Source: Mycobacterium sp. E1214 (GTDB lineage: Bacteria; Actinomycetota; Actinomycetes; Mycobacteriales; Mycobacteriaceae). From it: a DNA stretch of 64,000 bases. The stretch is from the NCBI RefSeq assembly GCF_001666755.1, contig NZ_LZJC01000165.1, forward strand, positions 1-64,000. Reading direction: 5' to 3'. Positions 44,519 to 54,705 of the stretch are shown here, one piece after another. Position 1 is the stretch's first letter, and each line of letters begins with the position of its first letter. Below the pieces are notes generated by a model. It was given only the letters and a program-made list of their open reading frames with translations, had not been told where the DNA came from and did not search any database. The translations under genes and the position numbers were made by a program.

Positions 44519-47326
44519 TCACCCGCTGTTGCGTAACGCGCTGGCCAGCCCATTCATCGTGAGCAGGATCCCGCGCTGCACCAGCTCGTCGTCGTCGCCG
44601 GAGCGGTAGCGCCGCAACAACTCCACCTGCAGGTGATTCAGCGGCTCCAGGTACGGGAACCGGTTGAACACCGAACGCGCCAGCGCGGGGTTGTCCGCGA
44701 GCAGGTTGTCCTGACCCGTGATGAGCTTGTGCATCGCGATGGTCCGGCGGTGCTCGTCGACGATCTTGTCGAACACCCGGTGCCGCAGCTCCTCGTCGGG
44801 CACCAACTCCGAGTAGCGGGCCGCCAGCCCGAGGTCGCTCTTGGCCAGCACCTGCGCCATGTTTGACAGCACGCCGGCGAAGAACGGCCACCGCCGGTAG
44901 AGGTCGTGCAGGGTCTGCACCCGCTCGGCCTCGCTCTCGGGGCCGGCGGCGATCCACTGCTCGAACGCCGACCCGGTGCCATACCAGCCGGGCAGCATCA
45001 CCCGCGACTGGCTCCAGGCGAGCACCCACGGGATGGCCCGCAGGTCGGAGATTGACTCGGTGGGCTTGCGCGACGTCGGCCGGCTCCCGATGTTGAGGGA
45101 ACCGATCTCGCTGACCGGCGTCGAGGCCATGAAGTATTCGACGAAACCCGGTGTCTCGTGCACCAATTCGGCGTAAGACCGCTGCGCGAGCGTGGCGATC
45201 TCGTCGAGCACCGCGTAGGCCGGCTCGGCGGAATCGCCGAGGCCCTCGACGTCGAGCAGCGTCGACTCCAGGGTGGCGGCCAGCAGGCTTTCCAGGTTGC
45301 GGCGCGCCGCCTGCGGTTCGGCGTACTTGGCGGCGATCACCTCGCCTTGCTCGGTGAGCCGCAGCGAGCCGTTCACCGCGCCCGGCGGCTGCGCCAGGAT
45401 GGCCTGATAGCTGGGTCCGCCGCCGCGCCCGACGGTGCCGCCTCGGCCGTGGAAGAGCCGCAACCGGATTCCGCTCTTGCGGGCCACCTCGACCAGCGCC
45501 AGCTCGGCGCGGTACACCGCCCAGCTGGACGCCAGGTATCCCCCGTCCTTGTTGGAGTCGGAGTAGCCGAGCATGACCTCCTGGCGGCCGCCCTGGGCGT
45601 CGACGACCGCGCGGTACAGCGGCAGCTCCAGCATCGCCCCCAAGATCGACGCGCCGTTGTGCAGGTCGTCGATGGTCTCGAACAGCGGCGAAATGCCCAC
45701 GGGGCAATAGGGTTCCGGACCGGACGCGTCGAGCAGCCCGGCCTCCTTGAGCAGGATCGCCGCCTCCAGCACGTCGGAGACGGAGCGGCACATCGAGATC
45801 ACGTACATGGGCACCGCGGCGGGACCGTAGCGCTTGACGGCCTGCGCGGCGGCCCGCACCACCCCGAGCTCGCCGCGGGCCAGATCGGACAGCGCCGCCC
45901 CGTCACCGACCAGCGGCCGGCGGGTGCCCAACTCGGCGGCCAGCAGCTCGACCCGCTCGTCCTCGGGCAACGAGGCGTAGTCCGGATGCACCCCCGCCCA
46001 CGCCAGCAGCTCGGCCACCACCTCTTCGTGGGTGTCGGAGTTCTGCCGCATGTCCAGGCCGGACAGGTGAAAACCGAAGACCCGCACCCCTTCTCGCAGC
46101 AGCGCCAGGCGGTCGCCGGCCACCAGCGCGCTGCCGTGGGCGCGCAGCGACGCGTCGATGGTGTCCAGGTCGGCCAGGAGGTCCTCCGGCGTGTCGTACG
46201 GCGGTAGGCCCAGGTCGAGTCCGTGTTGGGGCTGCCGGTCCAGGATGTCGGCGGCGGTCGCGGTGAGCCGGGCGCGGACCACCCGCACCGCCCGCCGGTA
46301 GGGCTCGTCGGCCCGGACCCGCTCCTGGCAGCCCTCGGCCAGCTCGGTCAGCTCGGTGCTGACGGCGACCAGGCGCGCCGACATGGACAGTTCCTGCTCG
46401 AGCTCGGTGAGCTGGGCCAGGTAGTGCGCCAGCGCGGTGTAGGCGGCGCTGCCGGTGGCCTGGCGCACCACGTCGGCCGTCACGTTCGGATTGCCGTCGC
46501 GGTCACCGCCGATCCAGGAGCCGGGTTGCAGGATCGGCGCGGCCAGCAGGTCCGCGTCCGGCCAGCGCTGCCGCAGCGCGTCCCGCACCTCCGCGTTGAC
46601 CTGCGGGATGACCTGGAAGAACGCCGCGGCGTAGTAGCGCAGCCCGACCTCGATCTCGTCGGTGATCTGCAGCCGGGACAACCGGATGAGGGCGGTTTGC
46701 CACAGGGTGAGAACCTGCCGGCGCAGCTCGGTCTCGATGTCGCGGCCGTCGTCGGTCTGGGTGTGGCCCTCGCCGTGCAACCGCAACAGGTGAGTGATCC
46801 GGTGCTGGGTGACGAAGACCGTGCGCCGGCGCGTCTCGGTGGGGTGCGCGGTGATGACCGGGGAGATCACCGCGCCGCGCAGCGCGTCGGCCACGGTGGC
46901 CGAATCGAGGTCGGCCTCATCGAGTTTCGCGTACGTGGCGGCCAGGCTGCTGTCCTGCGGTGGCTCCCCGGCGGCGACGTGAATGGCGCGGCGACGTTCG
47001 CGGTGGATGTCCTCGGCCACGTTGGCCAGCAGCGCGAAGTGGCTGAACGCCCGGATCACGGGGATGGCCCGGTGGATGTCGATCCCGTCGAACAGCCGCG
47101 CCAGCTCCGCCCGGTCGATCTCCGAGCGGCGCACCCGGAACGACTCGACCCGGGCGCGCTCGACGAGTTCGAAGACGTCGTCCCCGCTCTGCTCGCGCAC
47201 CGTGTCGCCCAGGATGGCGCCCAGCAGCCTGATGTCGGCGCGCATCGGCTCGGTCGCCTCGCGACCCACCTCTGTGCGTTGGACGGCGCCGATCGGTTCG
47301 AGCGCGGCGTCGGAAACGTCAACCAT
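44519..47326 (-). CDS. ppc: Phosphoenolpyruvate carboxylase
   Basis: Adds bicarbonate to phosphoenolpyruvate to refill oxaloacetate. The 935-residue protein has the two family signatures: ITAHPTETRRRTVF near residue 160 with the catalytic histidine, and the SDSNKDGG and RLFHGRGGTVGRGGGP segments in the C-terminal half. The C-terminal region holds LTMNGLASALRNSG, the usual ending. It follows secG by 45 bp on the minus strand, so it may extend the gap-pgk-tpiA-secG operon. M. tuberculosis H37Rv, as I recall it, lacks ppc here, whereas M. leprae keeps it next to secG. Confidence 0.97.
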   Translation of the reverse strand: MVDVSDAALEPIGAVQRTEVGREATEPMRADIRLLGAILGDTVREQSGDDVFELVERARVESFRVRRSEIDRAELARLFDGIDIHRAIPVIRAFSHFALLANVAEDIHRERRRAIHVAAGEPPQDSSLAATYAKLDEADLDSATVADALRGAVISPVITAHPTETRRRTVFVTQHRITHLLRLHGEGHTQTDDGRDIETELRRQVLTLWQTALIRLSRLQITDEIEVGLRYYAAAFFQVIPQVNAEVRDALRQRWPDADLLAAPILQPGSWIGGDRDGNPNVTADVVRQATGSAAYTALAHYLAQLTELEQELSMSARLVAVSTELTELAEGCQERVRADEPYRRAVRVVRARLTATAADILDRQPQHGLDLGLPPYDTPEDLLADLDTIDASLRAHGSALVAGDRLALLREGVRVFGFHLSGLDMRQNSDTHEEVVAELLAWAGVHPDYASLPEDERVELLAAELGTRRPLVGDGAALSDLARGELGVVRAAAQAVKRYGPAAVPMYVISMCRSVSDVLEAAILLKEAGLLDASGPEPYCPVGISPLFETIDDLHNGASILGAMLELPLYRAVVDAQGGRQEVMLGYSDSNKDGGYLASSWAVYRAELALVEVARKSGIRLRLFHGRGGTVGRGGGPSYQAILAQPPGAVNGSLRLTEQGEVIAAKYAEPQAARRNLESLLAATLESTLLDVEGLGDSAEPAYAVLDEIATLAQRSYAELVHETPGFVEYFMASTPVSEIGSLNIGSRPTSRKPTESISDLRAIPWVLAWSQSRVMLPGWYGTGSAFEQWIAAGPESEAERVQTLHDLYRRWPFFAGVLSNMAQVLAKSDLGLAARYSELVPDEELRHRVFDKIVDEHRRTIAMHKLITGQDNLLADNPALARSVFNRFPYLEPLNHLQVELLRRYRSGDDDELVQRGILLTMNGLASALRNSG

Positions 47327-47371
47327 GCGTACCAGTATCGGTGGCAGGCCCGTGGCGCGCCCGTCGGCGGG

Positions 47372-47605
47372 TCAGCGGTACTTGATCAGCAGGGCCATGC
47401 CGACGATGCACACCAGCCAGATCGCGGTGATGAACACGGTCAGCCGGTCGAGGTTCTTCTCGACCACCGTGGACCCCGACAGGCTGGACTGCACACCGCC
47501 GCCGAACAGCGTGGACAGGCCGCCGCCCTTGGCGCGGTGCAGCAGCACCAGGAGCACCACCAGGATGCTGGTGACGACCAGGGTGATCTGCAGGGCCAAT
47601 TGCAT
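47372..47605 (-). CDS. secG: Protein translocase subunit SecG
   Basis: SecG is the small auxiliary subunit of the SecYEG channel. The 77-residue protein has two membrane helices (about 2-22 and 54-73) flanking a glycine-rich loop with GGGLSTLFGGG, as in the family. It starts with ATG 30 bp after tpiA and corresponds to Rv1440. Confidence 0.95.
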   Translation of the reverse strand: MQLALQITLVVTSILVVLLVLLHRAKGGGLSTLFGGGVQSSLSGSTVVEKNLDRLTVFITAIWLVCIVGMALLIKYR

Positions 47606-47635
47606 GCCGGACAGCCTACCGGTGCGGGCGCGGCG

Positions 47636-48421
47636 TCACGGCAGGGGGCCACCGGCGGCGATGGCCGCCAACGTGGCGAATTGCTCGCCGTCCAGCGAGG
47701 CGCCGCCGACCAGTCCGCCGTCGATGTCCTCCCGGGCCACGATCTCGCCGATGTTCTTAGCGTTCACCGATCCGCCGTAGAGCACCCGCACGCCCTCGGC
47801 GATCTGCGGCGAGGCCAGCTCGGCCAGCTGCGCGCGGATCGCGGCGCACACCTCCTGGGCGTCGGCGGCGCTGGCCACCCGGCCCGTCCCGATCGCCCAG
47901 ACCGGTTCGTAGGCGATGACGACGTTGCCGATCTGCTCGGCGGACAACCCGGCCAGCGAGCCGCGCAACTGTTCCTCGCAGTGCGGCACGTGGTTGCCCG
48001 CCTCGCGGACGTCGAGGTGTTCGCCGATGCAGACGATCGGGGTGAGCCCGTGGGACAGCGCCGCGGCGGCCTTGGCCGCCACAAGCGCGTCGTCCTCGTG
48101 GTGGTAGGTGCGGCGCTCGGAGTGCCCGACGACGACGAAGGTGCAGCCAAGCTTGGCCAGGAACGCGCCGCTGATGTCGCCGGTGTAGGCGCCCGACTCG
48201 TGCGGGGACAGGTCCTGCCCGCCGTAGGTCAGCCGCAGTTTGTCGCCGTCGACCAGGGTCTGCACGCTGCGCAGGTCGGTGAACGGCGGCAGCACCGTCA
48301 CGTCGACCTTGTCGTAATACTTGTCCGGCAGCGCGAACGCGATCTTCTGCACCAGCGCGATGGCCTCGAAGTGGTTGAGGTTCATCTTCCAGTTGCCGGC
48401 GATCAGCGGCTTGCGGCTCAT
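47636..48421 (-). CDS. tpiA: Triosephosphate isomerase
   Basis: Interconverts glyceraldehyde-3-phosphate and dihydroxyacetone phosphate. The 261-residue TIM barrel has the substrate lysine in GNWKMN, the catalytic histidine in VVGHSERRTYH and the catalytic glutamate in IAYEPVWAIGTG. The ATG overlaps the pgk stop by 4 bases. Confidence 0.98.
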   Translation of the reverse strand: MSRKPLIAGNWKMNLNHFEAIALVQKIAFALPDKYYDKVDVTVLPPFTDLRSVQTLVDGDKLRLTYGGQDLSPHESGAYTGDISGAFLAKLGCTFVVVGHSERRTYHHEDDALVAAKAAAALSHGLTPIVCIGEHLDVREAGNHVPHCEEQLRGSLAGLSAEQIGNVVIAYEPVWAIGTGRVASAADAQEVCAAIRAQLAELASPQIAEGVRVLYGGSVNAKNIGEIVAREDIDGGLVGGASLDGEQFATLAAIAAGGPLP

Positions 48422-49653
48422 GACTCACCCCCGCTCGGCTGGGCGGTGCCCAGGACTTCGATGCCGGGCAGCGACTTGCCCTCCAGGTACTCCAGGGAGG
48501 CGCCGCCGCCGGTGGAGATGTGCGAGAAGTTGCCCTCGGGGATGCCCAGCGCCCGCACCGCGGCCGCGGAGTCGCCGCCGCCGACGACGCTGAAGGCGCC
48601 CTTGCCGGTGGCGGCCGCGATCGCGTCGGCGACGCCCTTGGTGCCCGCCGCAAAGGCCGGGAACTCGAACACGCCCATCGGGCCGTTCCAGAAGACGGTG
48701 CTGGCGTTGGACAGCAGCGCCGCGAATCGCTTCACCGACCCGGGCCCGATGTCCAGGCCCATCGCGTCGTCGGGAATCGCGTCGGCGGAGACGGTCTGCG
48801 GCGTCGCGTCCGCGGCGAACTTGTCGCCCACCACGATGTCGACCGGCAGCCGCAGCACGTCGTGGTAGGTGTCCAGCAGCCGGCGGCAGGTGTCGACCAT
48901 CTCCGTCTCCAGCAGCGATTTGCCCACCGAATGCCCTTGCGCGGCAAGGAAAGTGAAGCACATGCCGCCGCCGATCACGATGCTGTCGGCCTTGGTCGCC
49001 AGTGACTCGATGACGCCGAGCTTGTCGGAGACCTTCGACCCGCCGAGCACCACCGCGTACGGGCGCTTGGTGGAGCTGGTCAGCTGCTCGAGCACCTGGA
49101 TCTCCTCGGCCACCAGCGTGCCGGCGTAGTGCGGCAGCAGGGTGGCGACGTCGTAGACCGAGGCCTGCTTGCGGTGCACCACACCGAACCCGTCGGATAC
49201 GAAAGCGCCAGCGGGACCGACCAATTCGGCGAGCTGACGAGCCAGCGCCAAGCGCTCGGCGTCGTCCTTGCTGGTTTCGCGGGCGTCGAAGCGGATGTTC
49301 TCCAGCAGCAGGACGTCACCGTCGGTGAGGCCCTCGGAGCGCGCCAGCGCGTCGGTGCCCACCACATCACCGGCCAGTTGCACGTGGCGGCCGAGCTGTT
49401 CGGACAGGGCCGCCGCGACCGGCGCCAGGGACAGCTTCGGGTCGGGTTCGCCCTTGGGCCGCCCGAGGTGCGCGGTGACGACCACCTTGGCGCCCGCCTC
49501 GACCAACGCCTTCAGCGTCGGCACCGAGGCGGTGATGCGGCCGGGGTCGGTGATCTTGCCGCCATCCAGCGGCACGTTCAGGTCCGAACGCACCAGCACA
49601 CCGCGGCCCGAAACACCTTCGGCAAGAAGGTCCTTGAGAGTTGTGACGGCCAC
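48418..49653 (-). CDS. pgk: Phosphoglycerate kinase
   Basis: Transfers phosphate from 1,3-bisphosphoglycerate to ADP. The 411-residue protein has the family signature RSDLNVPLDGGK near residue 22, HLGRPKG, LLENIRFD and the ATP-binding GGGDSAAAV. The start is 3 bp after the gap stop codon. A slightly extended acidic tail ends in GGES. Confidence 0.98.
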   Translation of the reverse strand: MAVTTLKDLLAEGVSGRGVLVRSDLNVPLDGGKITDPGRITASVPTLKALVEAGAKVVVTAHLGRPKGEPDPKLSLAPVAAALSEQLGRHVQLAGDVVGTDALARSEGLTDGDVLLLENIRFDARETSKDDAERLALARQLAELVGPAGAFVSDGFGVVHRKQASVYDVATLLPHYAGTLVAEEIQVLEQLTSSTKRPYAVVLGGSKVSDKLGVIESLATKADSIVIGGGMCFTFLAAQGHSVGKSLLETEMVDTCRRLLDTYHDVLRLPVDIVVGDKFAADATPQTVSADAIPDDAMGLDIGPGSVKRFAALLSNASTVFWNGPMGVFEFPAFAAGTKGVADAIAAATGKGAFSVVGGGDSAAAVRALGIPEGNFSHISTGGGASLEYLEGKSLPGIEVLGTAQPSGGES

Positions 49654-49656
49654 GGC

Positions 49657-50676
<1,020 letters not shown>

Positions 50677-50724
50677 TTTGTCTCTCCCTGTCTTTCCCGT
50701 GTCCGCTGATCTGCGCTCTCTGCC

Positions 50725-50730
50725 AGCCTA
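50725..50730 (-). promoter_or_regulatory. -10 box of the gap operon
   Basis: On the minus strand TAGGCT fits TANNNT, 48 nt upstream of the gap start, leaving a leader with a strong purine-rich ribosome site. It lies in the 131-bp gap after the FAD oxidoreductase gene. Confidence 0.35.
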
Positions 50731-50807
50731 GATCAGTGCGGCACCCGGTTGCCGCGCCGGTATATCGGCCGTGACGGCGGCCACAGAGCGGTGCGGCCGC
50801 GGATCGG

Positions 50808-52232
50808 CTAGCCGCCGCGCTTGCGCAACCACGACCAGGCCGCCGCGGCGGCGTGGTAGCCGCACAGCCCGTGGATCCCCGCGCCGGGCGGGGTGGATTG
50901 CGAGCACAGGTACACCCCCGGCACCCCGGTTGTGTACGGGTTGACGGCGACGCGGGGCCGGAACAGCACCTGCAGCCCGTCGTTGGCGCCGCCGATGATG
51001 TCGCCCCCGACGAAGTTGGGGTTGTCGGCCTGCAGGCCGGCGGTGCCGGTGCTGACGGTGGCCACGACACGCTCGGTGAATCCGGGGGCGAAGCGTTCGA
51101 TCTGGGCGACGACGGCGGCGGTGGCGTCGCCGGTGTACCCGAACGGCACGTGCGCGTAGGCGTAGACGGGGTTCACGCCGCCCGCCGAGCGGGACGGGTC
51201 GGCGAGGTACTGCTGGCCGAGCAGCACGAACGGCCGCTGCGCCATGATGCCCTGCGCCCGTTGGCGTTCGGTGTCGGCCATTTCGGCGAAGCTCCCGCCG
51301 AGGTGCACGGTGCCGGCGCGGCCGCAGTCGCGGTTGGCCCACGGGATGTCGCCCTCGATCGCGAAGTCGACCTTGAACGCCGCCGAGCCCTCGCGGTAGC
51401 GCCGGTAGGACCGCTTGATGCGGGCGGGCATGGCGTCCCCGTAGAGGTCCAGCGCCGCGGCCGGGCTCAGGTCGAGCAGGACGAGGTCGGCGTCCGGGAT
51501 GTCGGCGCGGGCGCTGACCCGCACCCCGGTGGTGACGGTCCCGCCGTGCTCGGCCAGGACCCGGCCCAGGGCCTGGGTGATCGCGCCCGATCCCCCCTCC
51601 GCGACGGGCCAGCCGTACCGGTGCCCGCTGGCGAGGATCATCAGGCCCAGCGACGCGGTAAGCGGGCGGTCCAGCCGGGTGTAGACGTGCGCGGCGGCCC
51701 CGCCGAACAGCGCCCGGGCCCGCTCGGTGCGAAACCAACGGGCCATCGTGGTCGCCGGCAGCAGCGCGCGCGGCCCGAACGCGGCCAGGCGCAGCGGGTG
51801 CCGCGGAATGTTGAGCACGGGGCGCAGCAGGTCCTGCGAGAGCGCGTCGAACCCGGACGCCAGGTCCCCGACCGCGCGCCGCCAGCGGGCGCCGTCGGGG
51901 CCCAGCCCGGCGGCCGTCTCCTCGAGGGAGTGGTACAGCACACCGGCGGTGCCGTCGTCGAGCGGATGCGCGCAGTCGACCTCGGGCCACTTCCACGTCA
52001 GCCCGTAGCGCGGCAGGTCGATCTCCGCCCAGAACGGTGAGCCGACGGCCAGCGGGTGAAACGCCGAGCAGTGGTCGTGGATGATCCCGGGCACCGTCAG
52101 CTCGCCCGACCGCGCTCCCCCGCCGATGGTCGCGCCGGCCTCCAGCACCTGCACGTCGACGCCGCGGCGGGCGAGGTAGATCGCCGCGGCCAGCCCGTTG
52201 GGCCCGGCGCCGACGATGACCGCGGTGCTCAC
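50808..52232 (-). CDS. FAD-dependent oxidoreductase (Rv1432 homologue)
   Basis: A 474-residue flavoprotein of the phytoene desaturase/carotenoid isomerase-like superfamily. The FAD motif VIVGAGPNGLAAAIYLARRG is at residues 5-24, with GSGAITQALGRVL mid-protein and a C-terminal CGYHAAAAAW segment. Such enzymes act on isoprenoid or retinoid-like substrates, but no carotenoid genes are near, so the substrate is unknown. It starts with GTG overlapping the DUF3556 gene by 4 bases; the two are one transcription unit and may share a pathway. Confidence 0.88.
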   Translation of the reverse strand: MSTAVIVGAGPNGLAAAIYLARRGVDVQVLEAGATIGGGARSGELTVPGIIHDHCSAFHPLAVGSPFWAEIDLPRYGLTWKWPEVDCAHPLDDGTAGVLYHSLEETAAGLGPDGARWRRAVGDLASGFDALSQDLLRPVLNIPRHPLRLAAFGPRALLPATTMARWFRTERARALFGGAAAHVYTRLDRPLTASLGLMILASGHRYGWPVAEGGSGAITQALGRVLAEHGGTVTTGVRVSARADIPDADLVLLDLSPAAALDLYGDAMPARIKRSYRRYREGSAAFKVDFAIEGDIPWANRDCGRAGTVHLGGSFAEMADTERQRAQGIMAQRPFVLLGQQYLADPSRSAGGVNPVYAYAHVPFGYTGDATAAVVAQIERFAPGFTERVVATVSTGTAGLQADNPNFVGGDIIGGANDGLQVLFRPRVAVNPYTTGVPGVYLCSQSTPPGAGIHGLCGYHAAAAAWSWLRKRGG

Positions 52233-53986
52233 CGCACACCTCGCGTGGTGACGTGCACGGGATAGTCGTCGCCGGGCTGCGGCCACGGCTGACGGGCGAG
52301 CATGGCGTCCACCTCCACGTAGCCCGCCTCGATCAGCCCGGCCTTGGCGTCGAGGATCCGGTATTCCTGGCGGGGACTGTGGATGGGCTGGCTTTCCAGG
52401 ACGATCACCCGCAGGTCGCCGTCGTCGAACCCGCAGCGCCGCTGCACCGCGGCCAGCAGCTGCTCGTTGTGCAGGTGTCCCTCGCCGAAGTTCCAGCCGA
52501 TCAACGGTCCGGCGATGATCTCACCGTCACGCAGCCGATAGTCCGCCTCGTCGGCCCCCGGCGGCAGGGCGCGGGGCACCAGCCCGTTGAGCGCGCGCCC
52601 GTGAGTGTGCATGGAGCGCCACGCCATCAGCTTGTCGATCATGAGTTCGGCGGTGTCCGAATCATAGAGCCGCGCAAGCTGTTTGGGCACCAGGCCGGCG
52701 GGCTTGGTGATGCGCTGCTCGATCCGGTCTTCGACGCCCTCGCGCAGGCACCAGGCGCTGGTGGCCCAGTTGCCGGCGTAGTAGCGCATGGCCGGCAGAA
52801 ACGAAAATTGTTTCGGTAGCAGGTTTCCCGCGATGGGCACCGCCACGAGTGCGGTCAGGAGGATGACGAGCAGCAGCGGCGAGTGCAGCCCGGTGGCCCG
52901 CACGCCGGCGTAGTGCCCGAACAGATAGAACAGCGAGAAGATGAAGAAGACGTTCCACTCCAGCGGAACTCCCATGGGAATGGTGGACGTGATGTTGAGG
53001 TGGAACAGCACCATGAACCCGATCAGGAACCACGCCCACCGGTGGCCGTCGGCGACGAACACCAACACCAGGGGAACCAGGAATTCGGCGGTGGTGCCGC
53101 CGACGTGGGCCATCACCTTGGGGATCCACGAGGGCCGCAGGTCGTCGACCGGGTCCAGGTAGAGGCGGCGCTTGAACCAGTTGAAGGCCTTGGCGCGCAG
53201 CAATGGGTTGTTGCTCATCATCACCGCCACCACGTACGGGAAGTGATGGTTGAGCTTCGAGGTCGCGGCGCCCCACCACAGCGCCAGCATGATGATCTTG
53301 AAGGCGGCGATCTGGTCGGTGAACCCGAAGAAGAACACCAGCAGGGTCAGGCCGTAGTGTTCGCCGCGCGCCGCGAGGAAGACGGTCTTGTCGCGCAGGC
53401 CCAGTAGCGCCAGCGCCACGATGGCCGGCAGCACCCGCACGGGGTCGATGAGGCCGACGTCGCCGGCCGCGGTGACGGGGCCGCCGCGCCCGGGGGCCTG
53501 CAGCGCCCAGACGCCGGAACCCAGCACGACGAGGTACAGCGCCACGTCGACGATGCTGCGGCGGTCGCCACGGGTGAACGGGACCTTGTCCGGCCACGGG
53601 GGCAGTCGAATGGTGTTGGGCCGCAACCAGTACAGGAAGCCGCCGAATACCGGCCAGAACCGCGCCGTCAGCGGTCCCGACCCGCAGCCCAGGCCCAGGA
53701 TCTCGAAGAGCAGCGTGAACACGACGAGCTTCTGATAGACGATGGGCTGCGTCCACCAGTCGCCGATGTGCCCCAGGGGGCCCAGGCCCGGCGTCAAGGA
53801 GATCACCGCGGCGGCCCCGGCGGCGTAGGCGGCGACCTTGGCGATGTAGAACAGGTACACCGCGTACGGGGAGCCGAAGCCGTGCTCCACCCAGTGCCGG
53901 GTCATGATCTGCCGCCGCGTTGACCGCGGCAGGGTAAGCCACGCCCTCGGGTCGACGTCGGGAAGCTCCGGAGTCATGAATCCCAT
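52229..53986 (-). CDS. DUF3556 multi-pass membrane protein (Rv1431 homologue)
   Basis: The 585-residue protein has a cytosolic start, about ten membrane helices between residues 45 and 395, and a soluble C-terminal domain of about 190 residues (ending in DDYPVHVTTRGVR). It belongs to DUF3556, found in mycobacteria and relatives, with no known reaction. Its stop overlaps the start of the FAD oxidoreductase gene. The MGFMTPELPD start at 53986 agrees with the family; ATG at 53977 is an alternative. The gene PE16 (Rv1430) next to it in M. tuberculosis is absent. Confidence 0.85.
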   Translation of the reverse strand: MGFMTPELPDVDPRAWLTLPRSTRRQIMTRHWVEHGFGSPYAVYLFYIAKVAAYAAGAAAVISLTPGLGPLGHIGDWWTQPIVYQKLVVFTLLFEILGLGCGSGPLTARFWPVFGGFLYWLRPNTIRLPPWPDKVPFTRGDRRSIVDVALYLVVLGSGVWALQAPGRGGPVTAAGDVGLIDPVRVLPAIVALALLGLRDKTVFLAARGEHYGLTLLVFFFGFTDQIAAFKIIMLALWWGAATSKLNHHFPYVVAVMMSNNPLLRAKAFNWFKRRLYLDPVDDLRPSWIPKVMAHVGGTTAEFLVPLVLVFVADGHRWAWFLIGFMVLFHLNITSTIPMGVPLEWNVFFIFSLFYLFGHYAGVRATGLHSPLLLVILLTALVAVPIAGNLLPKQFSFLPAMRYYAGNWATSAWCLREGVEDRIEQRITKPAGLVPKQLARLYDSDTAELMIDKLMAWRSMHTHGRALNGLVPRALPPGADEADYRLRDGEIIAGPLIGWNFGEGHLHNEQLLAAVQRRCGFDDGDLRVIVLESQPIHSPRQEYRILDAKAGLIEAGYVEVDAMLARQPWPQPGDDYPVHVTTRGVR

Positions 53987-54101
53987 CGACCGAATGTATC
54001 GGCCCCGCAGCGTGAGTGTGCCGCTTTGCTGCGGCTCGCCGCCTTGACCAGCCGACGACTGCCTGAAAGGGGCTGGCGCGCTGCGGGTTTGACCGTGGGT
54101 G

Positions 54102-54536
54102 TTAACGGGCGGCGACGTGGGCCCGCGCGGGCGCGGCAGGGCGGGCGAACCGCCGGTGCAGCTTGTCGATCATGGTGTCCAGCGCCTGCACGTCCTGCTC
54201 CTCGATGCGGGTCAGGCGCCGGAAGCCGGCCGCCGCGTCGGCGTCGCCCTTGGCGTCCGCCGCCGCGATAGCCCGGTGGTAGGAGTCGATGCGCTGGTCG
54301 ATGAGCCGGCGCCGCTGAGCCAACAGGCGCACGAAGTAGTCCGCCTGCCGGTGGTCCGCGTCGTCCGGCGGGGCGTCGCCCAAGGGCGCGGGCGGCTGTA
54401 CCGGGCGCGCGCCACGGGCGGCACCCGGGTGGACGATGCCGGGGCGCAGCCGGCGGACGCGGGGCTCGTGGGCCGCCGACCGGGCAACACCACCGGGGTG
54501 GGCGCCACGTTCGCGGGGCAGGTCGGCAACGTCCAT
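54102..54536 (-). CDS. Hypothetical protein, helical C-terminus
   Basis: A 144-residue protein I do not recognise. The first half is Arg/Pro/Gly-rich and probably unstructured. The second half (about 68-130) is helical and charged, with QADYFVRLLAQRRRLIDQRIDSYHRAI and a predicted helix around RLTRIEEQDVQALDTMIDKL. The ATG at 54536 is preferred over a start at 54605 because the extension has a poor coding pattern. It is divergent from the acyltransferase gene and occupies the place of Rv1429-Rv1430. A real gene is likely but not certain. Confidence 0.55.
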   Translation of the reverse strand: MDVADLPRERGAHPGGVARSAAHEPRVRRLRPGIVHPGAARGARPVQPPAPLGDAPPDDADHRQADYFVRLLAQRRRLIDQRIDSYHRAIAAADAKGDADAAAGFRRLTRIEEQDVQALDTMIDKLHRRFARPAAPARAHVAAR

Positions 54537-54705
54537 CGGATCCCCATTTCTCGAGGATCTGCTAGGGCGCCGTAACAATAGCGCCCCCGTTCCCCCGCGC
54601 ACCACACCCCGCGAGCGAGCGGGAACGCAAACACCGTCACCGGGGCCCGGACCCGGTCGCTACCATCGAGTGACTCGACGCGGCAACGCAGCCCAAGGGA
54701 GGAAC

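Noticed and set aside
46223..48868. An 881-codon frame antisense to ppc, secG, tpiA and pgk
   Set aside because: It covers four conserved enzymes and intergenic gaps on the other strand and has no protein family features.
53987..54101. Possible tRNA or small RNA gene in this gap
   Set aside because: No cloverleaf arms or conserved TpsiC-like sequence were found on either strand.
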